From Microbulbifer guangxiensis (GTDB lineage: Bacteria > Pseudomonadota > Gammaproteobacteria > Pseudomonadales > Cellvibrionaceae), in NCBI RefSeq assembly GCF_021729075.1, contig NZ_JAJSAQ010000006.1:62001-126000 (forward strand): a DNA stretch of 64,000 nt. The letters are read 5' to 3'. The notes beneath the pieces were generated by a model. The model saw nothing but the letters and a program-made list of their open reading frames with translations, was not told the DNA's origin and ran no database searches. Both the position numbers and the translations under genes were made by a program. Positions 28,778 to 36,965 of this stretch are shown here, one piece after another; the first letter of the stretch is position 1; every line of letters starts with the position of its first letter.

Positions 28778-29578
28778 TCAGTCCACCAGCGCAATGTCCC
28801 CTGAACCCATCACCGAGAAGGAGTCCGACCCGGGGCGACGCAGCACGATGTCTCCGGACCCCATGACCGCACCTTCGCCCCGGTCGGCCTGCAGGTTGCG
28901 ACCGAGGAAATCCCCGGAGCCCATGATATTGACCCGCACGGTCCCCACGCGGCCATTGACCACGATATCACCGGAGCCCTTGATATCCGCTTCCAGCATC
29001 TCTCCGGCAAAGCTCTCAAAACTCAGATCGCCGGAGCCGCGGATTGCCATCTCACCACGCACTGACAGCACGGTGCCCAGGGCCAGGTCGCCGGAACCTG
29101 TCACCGAAGCCTGCAGGGACTCTGCAGCAACCTTCGCCACCCGCAGGTCACCAGACCCGGTCACCGCCAGTACAAGCGACTCACTCTCCAGGGTTTCAGC
29201 AGTGGCCTCACCGGAGCCGGTCACTGCCACCGCATCGATGGCCGGCAGCGACACCCGGTACTTCACCGACTGGCCGTTACTGACAGTGATAAACCCAAAG
29301 AAGCGCTTGTGGTTGGGTTCCACCCACAGTTTGAGGGTATCGCCCCTCACTTCGGCCCGCGCGAGGGCCACCGCTTCCGGCTTGCCGCTGGCAACCACAG
29401 AAAAGCTTTCACCCTGCACGATCTCCAGATAGGAGCTCCCCTCCAGATCGATACGGGTGAAACCAGACAGGTCAAATGCCTGCTCGATCGTTTCCCGCGC
29501 CAGTGCGGGGGAGCTCAGCACAGACAGCATCAGGGTTACAGCCGCCAGGGCGGCATTGAGGCGGGATAAAAAGGTCAT
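28778..29578 (-). CDS. Secreted GIN-domain (DUF2807) protein with GSGD repeats
   Basis: This 266-residue protein has a signal peptide (ALAAVTLMLSVLSSPALA). The mature part is a head-GIN/DUF2807 domain: an N-terminal segment with GFTRIDLEGSSYLEIVQGE, then eight copies of a GSG(D/E)-centred repeat spaced about 16-20 residues apart (TGSGEATA, TGSGDLRV, TGSGDLAL, RGSGDLSF, KGSGDIVV, MGSGDFLG, MGSGDIVL, MGSGDIAL). Each repeat likely makes one turn of a beta-helix or trefoil-like solenoid. The start MTFLSRLNAALAA has GAGAGA upstream. Its role is unknown; it is probably periplasmic or surface-exposed. Confidence 0.85.
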   Translation of the reverse strand: MTFLSRLNAALAAVTLMLSVLSSPALARETIEQAFDLSGFTRIDLEGSSYLEIVQGESFSVVASGKPEAVALARAEVRGDTLKLWVEPNHKRFFGFITVSNGQSVKYRVSLPAIDAVAVTGSGEATAETLESESLVLAVTGSGDLRVAKVAAESLQASVTGSGDLALGTVLSVRGEMAIRGSGDLSFESFAGEMLEADIKGSGDIVVNGRVGTVRVNIMGSGDFLGRNLQADRGEGAVMGSGDIVLRRPGSDSFSVMGSGDIALVD

Positions 29579-29667
29579 GGATGTTTCTCTCACGTTCAGT
29601 TCCTCGATACACCAATGACGCAACCAGTGGGCGGTTCGGATGCACCGGGAAAAAGATTTCTCGCAAA

Positions 29668-30090
29668 TCAGCCGCAATCTGCCTCGCTGAAGCCCGCATC
29701 GGTCAGTGCGGCGCGGAGCTTGCGGGCCTCCCCGGCCAGCTCTTCGACACTGGCGGGCTTCTGCTTTGAAAAGTCCAGGTCACCAAGCTCCTCGACGGGG
29801 ATCAGGTGGATGTGGGTATGAGGCACTTCCAGGCCGGCCACCATCACCCCCACACGCTTCGGGCTGTAAACGGCTTTCAATCCCTTTGCGACCCGCTGCG
29901 CCACGTGCATCAGGTGGGCAGACAAATCCCCCGGGACGTCGTCCCAGTGATCGATTTCCTCGACCGGAATGACCAGGCAGTGCCCGGGCTTGATGGGGGC
30001 GATGGTCATGATCGCCACAGCCCTGTCATCCCGCCAGATGAAGTGGCCGGGCAGGTCACCGTTCATGATCTGGGTAAACACGCTCGCCAT
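29668..30090 (-). CDS. HIT family hydrolase
   Basis: This 140-residue histidine-triad nucleotide-binding protein carries the active-site motif HTHIHLIP (HxHxHxx) at about 91-98 and the N-terminal segment ASVFTQIMNGDLPG. HIT proteins hydrolyse AMP-linked substrates such as adenosine phosphoramidates or Ap4A. The ATG at 30090 is preferred because the family starts here and AAGGAGAA lies 12 nt upstream; the frame extends 23 codons further. It lies 89 bp upstream of the GIN-domain gene on the same strand. Confidence 0.9.
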   Translation of the reverse strand: MASVFTQIMNGDLPGHFIWRDDRAVAIMTIAPIKPGHCLVIPVEEIDHWDDVPGDLSAHLMHVAQRVAKGLKAVYSPKRVGVMVAGLEVPHTHIHLIPVEELGDLDFSKQKPASVEELAGEARKLRAALTDAGFSEADCG

Positions 30091-30605
30091 GATGCTGGGT
30101 TCTCCTTGTCTCCACGCAAAATTGTCCGCCGGCCGGGCCCTCGCCAGCCCCTCCGGCACACCGAATGAGACTACGCAGTCTACCAGTTTCGCCCACCGAC
30201 GCAGCTGTTGTTTTGGGGCGCCATGGGGCGCGGCAGGCGCAAGGAGAGGTTTGGCGCCGGCAACTGTTCAGTGACCGCCCAGCCACAGCTGGTAAACACT
30301 TAACCCGAGGAAGCAGGTGACAATTTTTTGACAGTCCATTGGCAGTTACCGGCACTTGCCCTAGTCTGCCTGCCTATCGAGAGAGCGCAGTCGCCGAAAG
30401 GCTCCCGGCCACAGACCGCCCGTGCGGACACAGCCCTGGGGCACCGGCACAAAAGCGCCAGATGAGGTACTTCAATTCGCGGAAATCGATTGTATCCAGG
30501 GACGGGTAAGAAACAGCAGCGGACTTGGTCGCGAGGTCACAGGGAAGATGACCGGTGCGATCACGGCAACAGACCGCGCTCGAACCTATTTGGGGGAATC
30601 AAGAG
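30091..30605. other. Intergenic region between divergent HIT and globin-like genes
   Basis: This 515-bp stretch carries frames on both strands but none with a recognisable protein or ribosome-binding site. A TTGACA lies near 30335, without a convincing -10 at 16-18 bp. I see no stable hairpin or repeat. Confidence 0.5.
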
Positions 30606-30965
30606 ATGACGACGCTATTAGACCGTGTGGGCGGCACCCGCTTCGTAAACGATACGGTTGCAGAGTTTTACACAGCCATCGGTCGCCACCTGTCAGACCA
30701 GGACCGCTGCGACCATCACAAGCAACAGAGCCGCCAGGCCCAGTTCCTGAACCACGCTCTCTCAGAACCACCCGAACCAGTCCGTTCCAGCCGCGCCAGC
30801 TTCCTCGCCCGGGGCCTGAATCCGACCCTGTTCGAGGCACTGCTGGAGTTCCTCGAAGCACGGCTCACCGAACTGGGATTTTCCTGCCAACTGAGCTCCG
30901 CGCTGATGGAAAGCGCCAGCAATCTCTATAGCGACTGCGATCCGGAACTGGCCATCGCCTGCTGA
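30606..30965 (+). CDS. Truncated-hemoglobin-like protein, divergent
   Basis: This 119-residue protein resembles group 1 truncated globins: TTLLDRVGGTRFVNDTVAEFYTAI matches their LYxxxGG...VVxxFY opening, and QAQFLNHALSEPPEPV matches the FF..ALGGP.PY region. In my alignment the position of the proximal (F8) histidine holds Phe or Leu (SSRASFLARGLN), so haem binding is doubtful. The start at 30606 follows GGGGGAA and AAGAG. It lies 123 bp before slyD on the same strand. It could be a globin-fold sensor or regulator rather than an oxygen carrier. Confidence 0.55.
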   Translation: MTTLLDRVGGTRFVNDTVAEFYTAIGRHLSDQDRCDHHKQQSRQAQFLNHALSEPPEPVRSSRASFLARGLNPTLFEALLEFLEARLTELGFSCQLSSALMESASNLYSDCDPELAIAC

Positions 30966-31088
30966 TCCCTCCGGTTGCGACATGGCGGAGCGCTCAATAC
31001 AATGGCGCTTCGCAGCCTTTATTCCCCGTATGCCCCTCTGCATTCGGTAAGCGCTACTCAATACACCCTTCATTCCAGAGAATTCCCC

Positions 31089-31553
31089 ATGAAGATTGTC
31101 AACCACTCCGTAGTGGAGATGCACTACACCCTGAAAGACGCTGAAGGCACAGTCATCGACTCGTCCTCCGGCGGTGAGCCGCTGAAGTACCTGCAGGGTG
31201 TCGGCAACATCATCCCCGGACTGGAGCGCGAAATGCTCGACAAGAGCGCAGGCGACAAGTTTACCGCTGTCATTCAGCCGGAAGAGGCCTATGGCCCCCA
31301 GAACCCGGAGCTGATCCAGACCCTGCCCCGCAGTGCTTTCGGCGGTGTCGAAGAGCTCAAGGTAGGCATGGCGTTCCGCGCGCAGAGCACCGAGGGTCAA
31401 CCCATCGAAGTGGAAATCATCGACATCGACGGTGACAACGTCACCATCAACGGCAACCATCCGCTGGCGGGTGTCGAGCTGCACTTCGATATCGAAGTCG
31501 TGTCCGTGCGCGAGGCGACTCCGGAAGAGATCGACCACGGCCACGTGCACTGA
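31089..31553 (+). CDS. slyD: FKBP-type peptidyl-prolyl isomerase, SlyD-like
   Basis: This 154-residue cytosolic isomerase and chaperone is split as in SlyD: an FKBP half (KIVNHSVVEMHYTLKDAEG, YLQGVGNIIPGLEREM), an inserted IF chaperone domain (about 70-125, from AYGPQNPELIQTLPRSAF) and the returning strand HPLAGVELHFDIEVVSV. The C-terminus is short (EEIDHGHVH), with two or three histidines instead of the long metal-binding tail of E. coli SlyD. The ATG at 31089 matches the family N-terminus. A perfect 22-bp palindrome follows the stop. Confidence 0.9.
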   Translation: MKIVNHSVVEMHYTLKDAEGTVIDSSSGGEPLKYLQGVGNIIPGLEREMLDKSAGDKFTAVIQPEEAYGPQNPELIQTLPRSAFGGVEELKVGMAFRAQSTEGQPIEVEIIDIDGDNVTINGNHPLAGVELHFDIEVVSVREATPEEIDHGHVH

Positions 31554-31560
31554 TCTCCCG

Positions 31561-31582
31561 GGCGGCGGCCGCGGCCGCCGCC
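31561..31582. repeat. 22-bp perfect GC palindrome after slyD
   Basis: GGCGGCGGCC followed by its mirror GCGGCCGCCGCC reads the same on both strands. It has no loop, so as RNA it would form a hairpin only by opening the centre. It lies 8 bp after slyD and may act as a weak terminator. Confidence 0.6.
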
Positions 31583-31686
31583 TCCTCTCCCCCTCCCTGC
31601 CCACTTGATGACTGCCCTTCCCGCGCATTTTGCGCCCTCCGCGACCTGCCGCTACCATTCGCTCAACACACCGTCACGGAACCAGC

Positions 31687-32136
31687 ATGCCCCGCTCGCT
31701 GCCCGACCGGATCATCCTGTTTGATAGCCTCTGCAACCTGTGCAACGGCTGGGTACGGCTGGTCCTGCGCCATGATCACAGGGCACTGTTCACCCTGTGC
31801 CGTGTACAATCCGCCGCCGGCCAGCAGCTGCTGGAAGAACTGGGCCGCCCGCGGGACACCTTTGATACGGTGCTCTACCTGGAGCGGGACGACACCGGTC
31901 GCCAGCGGGTCTATGAGAGAAGCACCGCGGCACTGCGTGTCCTCGGGCAACTGCCGGCGCCCTGGAAAGCGCTGGCGATACTCCGGTTAGTGCCGAGTGC
32001 GATCCGCGACTGGATCTATGACCGGGTGGCGCAAAACCGCTATCGCCTGTTCGGGCGTAGCGAGCAGTGCCGACTGCCCGGCGCAGAGGAAAAACCGAGA
32101 TTTCTTGAAGAACTGGAAGAGAATGAAGCTGACTGA
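31687..32136 (+). CDS. DCC-family thiol-disulfide oxidoreductase-like protein (DUF393)
   Basis: This 149-residue protein carries the DCC signature in the form FDSLCNLCNGWV (about 13-24), with a CxxC pair on a thioredoxin-like N-terminus. The rest fits DUF393: DTVLYLERDDTGRQRVYERS and a C-terminal YDRVAQNRYRLFGRSEQC. The activity of this family is not established. The start MPRSLPDRI at 31687 matches the family length. Its last 14 bp overlap the start of tcdA, so the two are translationally linked. Confidence 0.85.
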   Translation: MPRSLPDRIILFDSLCNLCNGWVRLVLRHDHRALFTLCRVQSAAGQQLLEELGRPRDTFDTVLYLERDDTGRQRVYERSTAALRVLGQLPAPWKALAILRLVPSAIRDWIYDRVAQNRYRLFGRSEQCRLPGAEEKPRFLEELEENEAD

Positions 32137-32923
32137 GCAATATCGACAGCGCTTTGGCGGCATCGGCCGGCTCTACGGAGAAGCCGCGCTGGAAACACTG
32201 CACGCGGCCCACTTCATCGTGATCGGCATCGGCGGTGTCGGCAGCTGGACTGCCGAGGCCCTGGCGCGCTCGGGGGTCGGCAGCCTCACCCTGATCGACC
32301 TCGACGATGTCTGTATCACCAATACCAATCGCCAGAGCCATGCGCTGCAGAGCACCATCGGCCAGATCAAAGTCGACGTGACTGCGGAGCGCCTGCGTCA
32401 GGTCAACCCGGAGATCCAGATCGAAACCGTGGAAGACTTTGCGGCTTCCGACAACCTGGCGGAGCTGCTGGATCCGACTCTGCGCCCCATCGATATCGTC
32501 ATCGATGCCATCGATGCGGCCCGGGTCAAAGCGGCAATCGTGGCCTACTGCAAGGCGCGCAAATTGCGCCTGGTCACCGTGGGCTCCGCCGGGGGCAAAA
32601 GGGATCCGGCGCAGGTCACCAGCGCCGACCTGGGACGCACCACCAACGACCCGATGCTGGCCAAGGTGCGTCAGCACCTGTACCGGTTCCACAATTTCCA
32701 GAAATCCCGCAAGCGGCAGTTCGGGGTCGATGCGATCTTCTCTCCCGAGCCCATGGTCTATCCCCAGCCGGATGGCCAGGTCTGCCAGCAGAAATCCACC
32801 ATGCAGGATGGGGTCAAACTGGACTGCAGCGGCGGCTTCGGCGCCGCCACCATGGTCACCGGCACGTTTGGCTTCGCCGCCGCCAGTCGGGGTATCGAGC
32901 GGCTGCTGCAGAAAACACAGTGA
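32123..32923 (+). CDS. tcdA: tRNA threonylcarbamoyladenosine dehydratase
   Basis: This 266-residue E1-like enzyme uses ATP to cyclise t6A37 in ANN-decoding tRNAs to ct6A. The nucleotide-binding motif is IGIGGVGSWTAEALARSG (about 33-50), followed by the E1-type LTLIDLDDVCITNTNRQSHA. Family features include VGSAGGKRDPAQV and the cysteine-containing SPEPMVYPQPDGQVC. The ATG at 32123 lies inside the end of the DUF393 gene. It is convergent with the csdA-csdE fusion, whose products supply the sulfur-relay partner that TcdA needs in E. coli. Length fits (268 in E. coli). Confidence 0.95.
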   Translation: MKLTEQYRQRFGGIGRLYGEAALETLHAAHFIVIGIGGVGSWTAEALARSGVGSLTLIDLDDVCITNTNRQSHALQSTIGQIKVDVTAERLRQVNPEIQIETVEDFAASDNLAELLDPTLRPIDIVIDAIDAARVKAAIVAYCKARKLRLVTVGSAGGKRDPAQVTSADLGRTTNDPMLAKVRQHLYRFHNFQKSRKRQFGVDAIFSPEPMVYPQPDGQVCQQKSTMQDGVKLDCSGGFGAATMVTGTFGFAAASRGIERLLQKTQ

Positions 32924-32956
32924 CAGGCGGCATACTGGCCACACCGGCTCCGCGCA

Positions 32957-34642
32957 TCACTGCGCGGATTCGACAAACTGCAGTGCCTGGCGCAACAGCG
33001 CGTAAAAGCCGTTGCTGCGCGACTGGCTCAAGTGCTGACGAAGGCCGAGATCTGCAAACAGGCGATCGAAATCTGCAGCGGCAATCTGACTGCCCGTACG
33101 GCCATCAATCTGCGACAACAGCAATGCCGCCAGTCCCCTGACCACCCGGCTGTCGCTGTCCACGGCAAAATAATGCCGACCCTCCTGCTGCCGGTGCACG
33201 AGCCATGCCTCCGACTCACAACCCTGCACCAGGTTTTGGGCCGAGCGGATCCCCGGCTTGGTGGTGATCGACTTGCTCCAGCGCATCAGTTCCCGGTAGC
33301 GATCCTGCCAATTCCGCTGGGATGCGAGCCGCTCCAGGCGCAGGGCGGAAAGGTCGTCAGCCAGCCAGTCGTCCCCGGCCGCGGCCGCGGCCGCGGCAGC
33401 ACTGTCCACCGGCTCTGTGACCCGTTGGAAATCCCGCACCGCTTCCAGAAACGCCTCGCAATCCTGCCAGGTCGTGTAACCTGCCACAGACGCCCGCACG
33501 GTGGCACCCTCCCCCGAAGCCCGGATCAGCGGCTGTGCGCAGTGATGGCCGACCCGCACGGCAATGTCCCTCCCATCCAGCCACAGGGCCAGATCGGCCG
33601 GGGCCGCGTCCACCGGCGCAAAGGCGACGATGCCGAGATTGTGCTGGGGCTGGCTGAGCAACCGCAGGTGCGGGAGCTGCGACAGTTCCCGGTGCAGCCA
33701 CTGCAGCAGTGCCTGCTCGTGTGCCGCCATGGCACCCCGGTCCTGCTGCGCCAGGAAATCGAATGCCGCACCCAGCCCCGCCAGCCCGGCCAGCGGCGAT
33801 GTGCCGGCTTCAAACTTGTGGGGAAGATCCGCGTAGACACTGTGGAGCAAACCCACCTCCGCGATCATTTCTCCCCCGCCCTGCCAGGGCGGCATCGCTT
33901 GCAAAAGCGCCTCGCGACCGTATAGCAGGCCCACACCCGTTGGTCCGTAAAATTTGTGCGCCGAGCAGACGAAAAAGTCACAGCCCAGTGCCTGCACGTC
34001 CACCACTTCATGGGCCGCCAACTGGGAGCCATCCACGACCCAGTGCAAGTGCCGGCCCCGGAGTTTTTCGGCGATCGCAGCCAGGTCCGGCCTCAGGCCC
34101 AGGGCATTGGAACCGCCCGTCAGGGAAACGATACGGGTGCGATTCCCAAGCATCTCATCCAAGCGGTCGAACTGTGGCACTCCGGCGGTGTGGGGCACGT
34201 AGCGCAGCTGCAAATGATAGCGCTCTGCCATCATCTGCCAGGGAACAAGGTTGGCGTGATGCTCGATGGTGGACAGCACAATTTCATCCCCGGGCTCAAG
34301 GCCGGCGCACAGGCTGTAGGCCAGCAGGTTGAGCGCCTCGGTGGCACCGCGGCAGAAAACGATCTCCCGGCTCGAACGGGCATTCAGGAACGCCGCCGCG
34401 CGCTGGCGCGTCTGCTCCACCATCTCCGTGGCCTGTCGCGCGAGCCGATGGCTGGAGCGATGGGTGTTGGCATTGGAGTGCCGGTAAAAATCCGCGACGG
34501 CATCGATCACCATAGCGGGGCGCTGGGTGGTGGCGGCATTGTCCAGATAGACAAGGTTGCGGTTTTCCGGCTGTGCAAAGAGGGGAAACTGGCTGCGGAA
34601 AGTCTCTGCAGAATGTTCGCTGTTTTTCTCGTGGTGGGTCAT
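32957..34642 (-). CDS. csdA-csdE: Fused cysteine desulfurase CsdA and sulfur acceptor CsdE
   Basis: This 561-residue protein joins two enzymes that are usually separate. Residues 1-410 are a class II cysteine desulfurase: PLP lysine K230 in CSAHKFYGPTGVG and the persulfide cysteine C368 in RVGHHCAQPLIR. A run of eight alanines (415-422) links it to a SufE/CsdE domain (about 440-561), with acceptor cysteine C475 in NLVQGCESEAWL. The enzyme removes sulfur from cysteine and passes it on within one chain. The start overlaps the tatD stop by four bases (ATGA). It is convergent with tcdA, which needs CsdA/CsdE to make ct6A. Confidence 0.93.
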   Translation of the reverse strand: MTHHEKNSEHSAETFRSQFPLFAQPENRNLVYLDNAATTQRPAMVIDAVADFYRHSNANTHRSSHRLARQATEMVEQTRQRAAAFLNARSSREIVFCRGATEALNLLAYSLCAGLEPGDEIVLSTIEHHANLVPWQMMAERYHLQLRYVPHTAGVPQFDRLDEMLGNRTRIVSLTGGSNALGLRPDLAAIAEKLRGRHLHWVVDGSQLAAHEVVDVQALGCDFFVCSAHKFYGPTGVGLLYGREALLQAMPPWQGGGEMIAEVGLLHSVYADLPHKFEAGTSPLAGLAGLGAAFDFLAQQDRGAMAAHEQALLQWLHRELSQLPHLRLLSQPQHNLGIVAFAPVDAAPADLALWLDGRDIAVRVGHHCAQPLIRASGEGATVRASVAGYTTWQDCEAFLEAVRDFQRVTEPVDSAAAAAAAAGDDWLADDLSALRLERLASQRNWQDRYRELMRWSKSITTKPGIRSAQNLVQGCESEAWLVHRQQEGRHYFAVDSDSRVVRGLAALLLSQIDGRTGSQIAAADFDRLFADLGLRQHLSQSRSNGFYALLRQALQFVESAQ

Positions 34643-35409
34643 AAGGCAAAGAGTCGCTCGGTATTCTCCCGGGTTTGCCGCGCAACGTCCTCGATGGTCG
34701 TGGAGCGCAATTCTGCCAGCGCCGCGGCGATATCCGGCAAGAGTTCAGGACTGTTGCGCTGCCCCTGCCGGCCACTGAGTGGCATATCCGGCGCATCGCT
34801 TTCCAGCAACAGGCATTCCACCGGTACCGCGGCCACCGTCCGGCGCGTCTTCGCGGCCCGCTCATAAGTGATGGTGCCGCCGATACCGAGGAGGAAACCC
34901 AGCTGCCAGTATTCCCGGGCGATTTCCTCGCTGCCGCTGAACGCGTGAATCACACCGCCCCTGGGCGGCCGCAATTCCTTGATCAGCCGCAGGGCTTCCG
35001 CGTGATAACGGTGTACATGAACGATCACCGGCAAATCCAGTTCACAGGCCACCGCCAGCTGTAAACGGAACACCGCCTCCTGCCGCTCCAGCGGCACATC
35101 GATCGCCTTGTCGAGTCCACACTCCCCGATCGCCACACACCCCTCGCGGTTCGCCTGCCCGAGGAGTTGCCGCTGCAATTCATCGTCCGCCACATCCAGG
35201 TCCCGGATCCACCAGGGGTGCAAGCCCGCGGCACCGTACCACCCCTCCTGCCCGTGAATCAGCTGGAACAGGTTGTCCCACTGCTCGATACTGACACCGG
35301 GAATAATCATGCCTGTCACGCCGCGGGCGCGGCATCTCTCCCACACCGTGTCACGGTCAGGGGCAAAATCGTCGAAGTCGAAGTGGCAATGACTATCAAA
35401 CAGTTCCAA
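34639..35409 (-). CDS. tatD: TatD-family metal-dependent hydrolase
   Basis: This protein has 256 residues from the TTG at 35407-35409, which has GGAG about 6 nt upstream and gives the family N-terminus LFDSHCHFDFDDF. The TIM-barrel metal sites are visible: HCHFD, the glutamate in IGECGLD, the histidines in PVIVHVHRYH and IHAFSG, and the aspartate in LLLESDAPDMP. TatD proteins are 3'-5' exonucleases or DNases linked to DNA repair. An upstream GTG (35454) would add 15 residues. It is translationally coupled to the csdA-csdE fusion. Confidence 0.9.
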   Translation of the reverse strand: MELFDSHCHFDFDDFAPDRDTVWERCRARGVTGMIIPGVSIEQWDNLFQLIHGQEGWYGAAGLHPWWIRDLDVADDELQRQLLGQANREGCVAIGECGLDKAIDVPLERQEAVFRLQLAVACELDLPVIVHVHRYHAEALRLIKELRPPRGGVIHAFSGSEEIAREYWQLGFLLGIGGTITYERAAKTRRTVAAVPVECLLLESDAPDMPLSGRQGQRNSPELLPDIAAALAELRSTTIEDVARQTRENTERLFAL

Positions 35410-35523
35410 AGCAGCTCCGTATCCAGTCGGGCAATCACCCCGGAAGTTTAACACCTGTACCTCGGGCAGACCCGGCGCGTCGCTCGCGGTAGAATGCCCG
35501 CGTAGTTTTCCGGAGAGTTACCC

Positions 35524-36117
35524 GTGCTAGAAGCAGTCCTGCCGCTGGTGCTGTTTGTCTTTGCCACCAGCATCACACCCGGCCCCAACAATATGATGAT
35601 CATGGCCTCCGGGTTGAACCACGGCGTAGTACGCTCGCTGCCGCATTTCATGGGAATATGCCTCGGCTTTCCAGCCATGATCATGGCCATCGGGCTGGGG
35701 CTCGGCACTGTCTTCGAGCAATTCCCCCTGTTGCACCACCTGATTCGCTGGGCGGGCATTGCCTACCTGCTCTACCTGGCCTGGGTTATCGCAAGCACCC
35801 GTTCGGTGGACGGGAAAGACAGCTATTCGCCGTTTACCTTCTGGCAGGCCGCCGCTTTTCAATGGGTCAACCCCAAGGGTTGGGTCATGGCTGTCGGCGC
35901 GCTGGCTGCATTCTCCACTCCGGGGGGGAGTACCTGGCTGGATGCGGGCCAGATCGCCCTCACCTTCATTTTTGTCGGAGGCCCGTGCATTACCATCTGG
36001 ATGCTGTTCGGTGTTGGCATGCAGCGCATCCTGCAAGAACCCCTGCAGCTGCGGCGATTCAATATCGCCATGGCAATACTGCTTGTCGTCAGCGTGATTC
36101 CCATGGCGCTGGACTGA
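35524..36117 (+). CDS. LysE/RhtB-family amino-acid exporter
   Basis: This 197-residue membrane protein has about six transmembrane segments, the first being VLPLVLFVFATSITPGPNNMM with the family TPGPN motif. Other family traits are AGIAYLLYLAWVIA and NPKGWVMAVGALAAF. LysE/RhtB proteins export amino acids or related metabolites; the substrate here cannot be told. The start is GTG at 35524, with GGAGAG 7 nt upstream. It is divergent from tatD. Confidence 0.92.
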   Translation: MLEAVLPLVLFVFATSITPGPNNMMIMASGLNHGVVRSLPHFMGICLGFPAMIMAIGLGLGTVFEQFPLLHHLIRWAGIAYLLYLAWVIASTRSVDGKDSYSPFTFWQAAAFQWVNPKGWVMAVGALAAFSTPGGSTWLDAGQIALTFIFVGGPCITIWMLFGVGMQRILQEPLQLRRFNIAMAILLVVSVIPMALD

Positions 36118-36296
36118 CAGGGTCGTCAATTACCCTATCTCGTCTTCCACGACCGACAGGACCGACCGCGGGGCAGGCATTTCCACTGGGTTCACACAAT
36201 CCCCCCTTGAATCCCCTCACGTTCATCCCAAGCCTCTTGAATACAGGCGGGGCAAGATGCCCTTTGAATCCGTCTACTCGCAATATGGAGGTCGCT

Positions 36297-36857
36297 ATGG
36301 ACATGAAGAAACTCGCACCATGGAACTGGTTGAAGGAAGAAGAGGCTTCACACGCTTCCGGCATGCACCCGGACACCGAGCCCCAGCGACACGCATCGGC
36401 CATGGCCCGGATGTATGACCGTCTCGACCAGATGTTCGACGAGCTGTTCCACAGCTCCAGTCACGGCAACGCAGGGAAACAGGGTGCGCCGTCCGACATC
36501 CGCGCCGAAACCCTGCTGCTCAAGCCAAAGGTCGACATCGCCGCGACGGAACAGGCTTACACCATCACCGTGGAAACGCCAGGTGTGCAGGAAAAGGATA
36601 TCCAGCTCGAGTTGCTGGGTTCCACGCTGACCATCAGCGGCGAGAAAAAGCGCTCACACCGCGAGGGTGAAGAGCCGCACTTTTACCGGATCGAGCGCAG
36701 TTTTGGCACATTCCAGCGCATCCTCTCTGTGCCGAGGGATGCAGAGCTGGATGGTATCGAAGCCAACTTTGCCAACGGCCTGCTGGAGATCCGCTTGCCC
36801 AGGGTGATGGAAGAGCAACAGAGGGGCAAAAGGATCGATATCGCCACTGCGGCCTGA
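36297..36857 (+). CDS. Small heat-shock protein (Hsp20), second copy
   Basis: This 186-residue alpha-crystallin-type chaperone has an N-terminal arm (about 1-75), the crystallin domain (about 78-170; KPKVDIAATEQAYTITVETP, LGSTLTISGEKKR, FANGLLEIRLP) and a C-terminal IDIA tail. It is clearly different from the ibpA product in this window and resembles the HspC/SP21-like class with a longer N-terminus. The ATG at 36297 has GGAGGT 5 nt upstream. CTTGAAT sequences at 36206 and 36236 resemble sigma32 -35 boxes, but no good -10 was found. A small secreted protein follows. Confidence 0.92.
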   Translation: MDMKKLAPWNWLKEEEASHASGMHPDTEPQRHASAMARMYDRLDQMFDELFHSSSHGNAGKQGAPSDIRAETLLLKPKVDIAATEQAYTITVETPGVQEKDIQLELLGSTLTISGEKKRSHREGEEPHFYRIERSFGTFQRILSVPRDAELDGIEANFANGLLEIRLPRVMEEQQRGKRIDIATAA

Positions 36858-36965
36858 CGACCAGGCAAACCGCGGTAACCGCACCCATCATCGCAGCGGC
36901 CAGCCCCAGCGGGCGGCCGCTCTCACCGTAAAGAAATAACAGGAGAAATCCAACGGGAGGCAATC

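Noticed and set aside
30422..30931. 169-codon plus-strand frame overlapping the globin-like gene
   Set aside because: The other frame gives a globin-like protein with a proper start; this one is proline/arginine-rich noise.
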